Shown one piece after another: positions 63,204-64,000 of a stretch of 64,000 bases of DNA (positions are counted from its first letter, which is position 1; every line of letters starts with the position of its first letter). Origin of the DNA: Echinostoma caproni. Its lineage: Eukaryota > Platyhelminthes > Trematoda > Plagiorchiida > Echinostomatidae. The DNA lies in the NCBI GenBank assembly GCA_900618425.1, contig UZAN01039937.1, forward strand, positions 1 through 64,000, read 5' to 3'. Under the pieces are notes generated by a model. That model did no database searches. It was not told the origin of the DNA and was given only the letters and a program-made list of their open reading frames with translations. A program made the translations under genes and the position numbers.

Positions 63204-63543
63204 TTGATTCGACTCAGTATCCTTGGAACTTCACCTTCACACACAATCCTCAGTTCATCGATTCAACAATACACTCGAAAGCACTAAAAACTTGAGTTTC
63301 GCCCCTATTACAGCTCATCAGCAGTGCATATCTACCATCCCGTCCGGGATTTGAACTCCGGACCCATCGCATGGAGGGCGTGTGCGTTCCCACTGTGCCA
63401 ACCAGCTCATACTATGGCTGAACCAAGTTGCCAATTCTTGTTTGTTCAGGTGTCGTCTTCAGTGATAGTCAGTCAGTTCATTTGGCCCGATAGCAACGAA
63501 TGGAGACACAGATGACAATCTGTTATCTCTAATTGAAAGCCTC
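63204..63543 (-). mobile_element. 340-bp hammerhead retroposon, minus copy (right arm)
   Basis: Mirror image of 60892-61231 (each left position plus its right partner sums to 124435). The shared 63-codon open frame in both arms translates identically, and no mismatch was seen by eye until the inner edge (GAATCAA versus TAATCAA). It contains the same tRNA-like boxes and hammerhead on the minus strand. Confidence 0.72.
63281..63327 (-). ncRNA. Hammerhead ribozyme, weakened (right arm)
   Basis: Identical to the left-arm ribozyme, on the minus strand: CTGATGA at 63321-63315 and GAAA at 63300-63297, with the same weak stem II. Confidence 0.6.
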
Positions 63544-64000
63544 CCACCAGGTCAGGACTTTCATGCAGGTTACGGACTGATTTGCCAAAGGACCTACAAC
63601 GATGATTATGCACAGGCCAGATCGTTTACCAGCATAGTTCCTTCTTTCTCAACTACCGGATTAATCGCAGTCTTGCAGTGTTCACATTCAGTTTTTCATC
63701 GCTAAGCTTTCGCAGATGGATATCCCTGTTCCTTCAATGATTCTATCGTTTTACATTGTTGAAATTCATTTTCATGACTTCTGCCATCTGACTTTACGGA
63801 TTTGGGTGGTCCAGAATTTGGGGCAAGAAAATTTATGTGTGCAGGAACTGTTTCCTTCGGGCATAGAGATTGTGGAGGTTCTTCTCACTGGAGTGGATAT
63901 AAGGTTCATACTTGCATTCAAGCAGGTGCGTAGTCATTGTTTTACTTGCCATTTAAATTATGTCAGCATTTACCTATGCAATCCAATGGTACGGAACGTC
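63544..64000. other. No supported gene
   Basis: Lower similarity to the outer flank of the left arm continues for a few tens of bases (ACCAGGTCAGGACTTTCATG region), then ordinary sequence. Confidence 0.4.

Overview
The window looks like intron-scale or intergenic nuclear DNA of an invertebrate, most probably a flatworm (trematode-like). It is AT-rich by eye, carries microsatellites and assembly gaps, and holds decayed non-LTR retrotransposons of the RTE and CR1/jockey types. It also has a schistosome-style short retroposon that pairs a tRNA-like pol III region with a hammerhead ribozyme. No bacterial-style operon and no complete protein-coding host gene can be supported. Most open frames of 60-150 codons are what chance gives in 64 kb of such DNA on six frames, so length alone was not accepted as evidence. 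The species is not asserted.

Layout. 1-430: low-complexity ATGG/GTAT-rich DNA. 1.5-1.7 kb and 4.03-4.17 kb: two old minus-strand copies of the hammerhead short retroposon. 1.95-2.15 kb: a possible terminal exon with a poly(A) signal. 9.06-9.33 kb: a possible Cys-rich exon. 11.3-13.1 kb: a broken RTE-type LINE with an internal deletion and two copies of its 3' end. 16.1 kb: microsatellite. 18.4 kb: a second possible terminal exon. 19.7 kb (+) and 34.2 kb (-): two copies of an unnamed dispersed repeat. 21,672-22,335: N gap. 26.4 kb: RTE-type LINE 3' ORF fragment. 29.0-29.6 kb: decayed Gag-like frame with a perfect CCHC knuckle. 30.0-31.5 kb: a TA-flanked Tc1/mariner-like element with 28-bp terminal inverted repeats, next to an older partial copy. 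44.7 and 45.4 kb: two short possible exons. 47.2 and 51.7 kb: tRNA-like sequences. 48.2-49.5 kb: CR1-type LINE on the minus strand. 58.5-58.9 kb: a hammerhead ribozyme with all core residues intact, followed by a 169-bp near-palindrome. 60.9-63.5 kb: two apparently identical 340-bp inverted copies of the short retroposon enclosing a LINE fragment that starts at the arm boundary.

The most interesting signal is the ribozyme-bearing retroposon family. Its copies range from a near-perfect hammerhead (58.5 kb), through paired young copies (61.1 and 63.3 kb), to decayed relatives (4.0 and 1.55 kb). Length near 340 bp, an upstream tRNA-like region and a downstream type I hammerhead match the known design of the schistosome Sm-alpha family; that assignment is inference from remembered architecture, not from a search.
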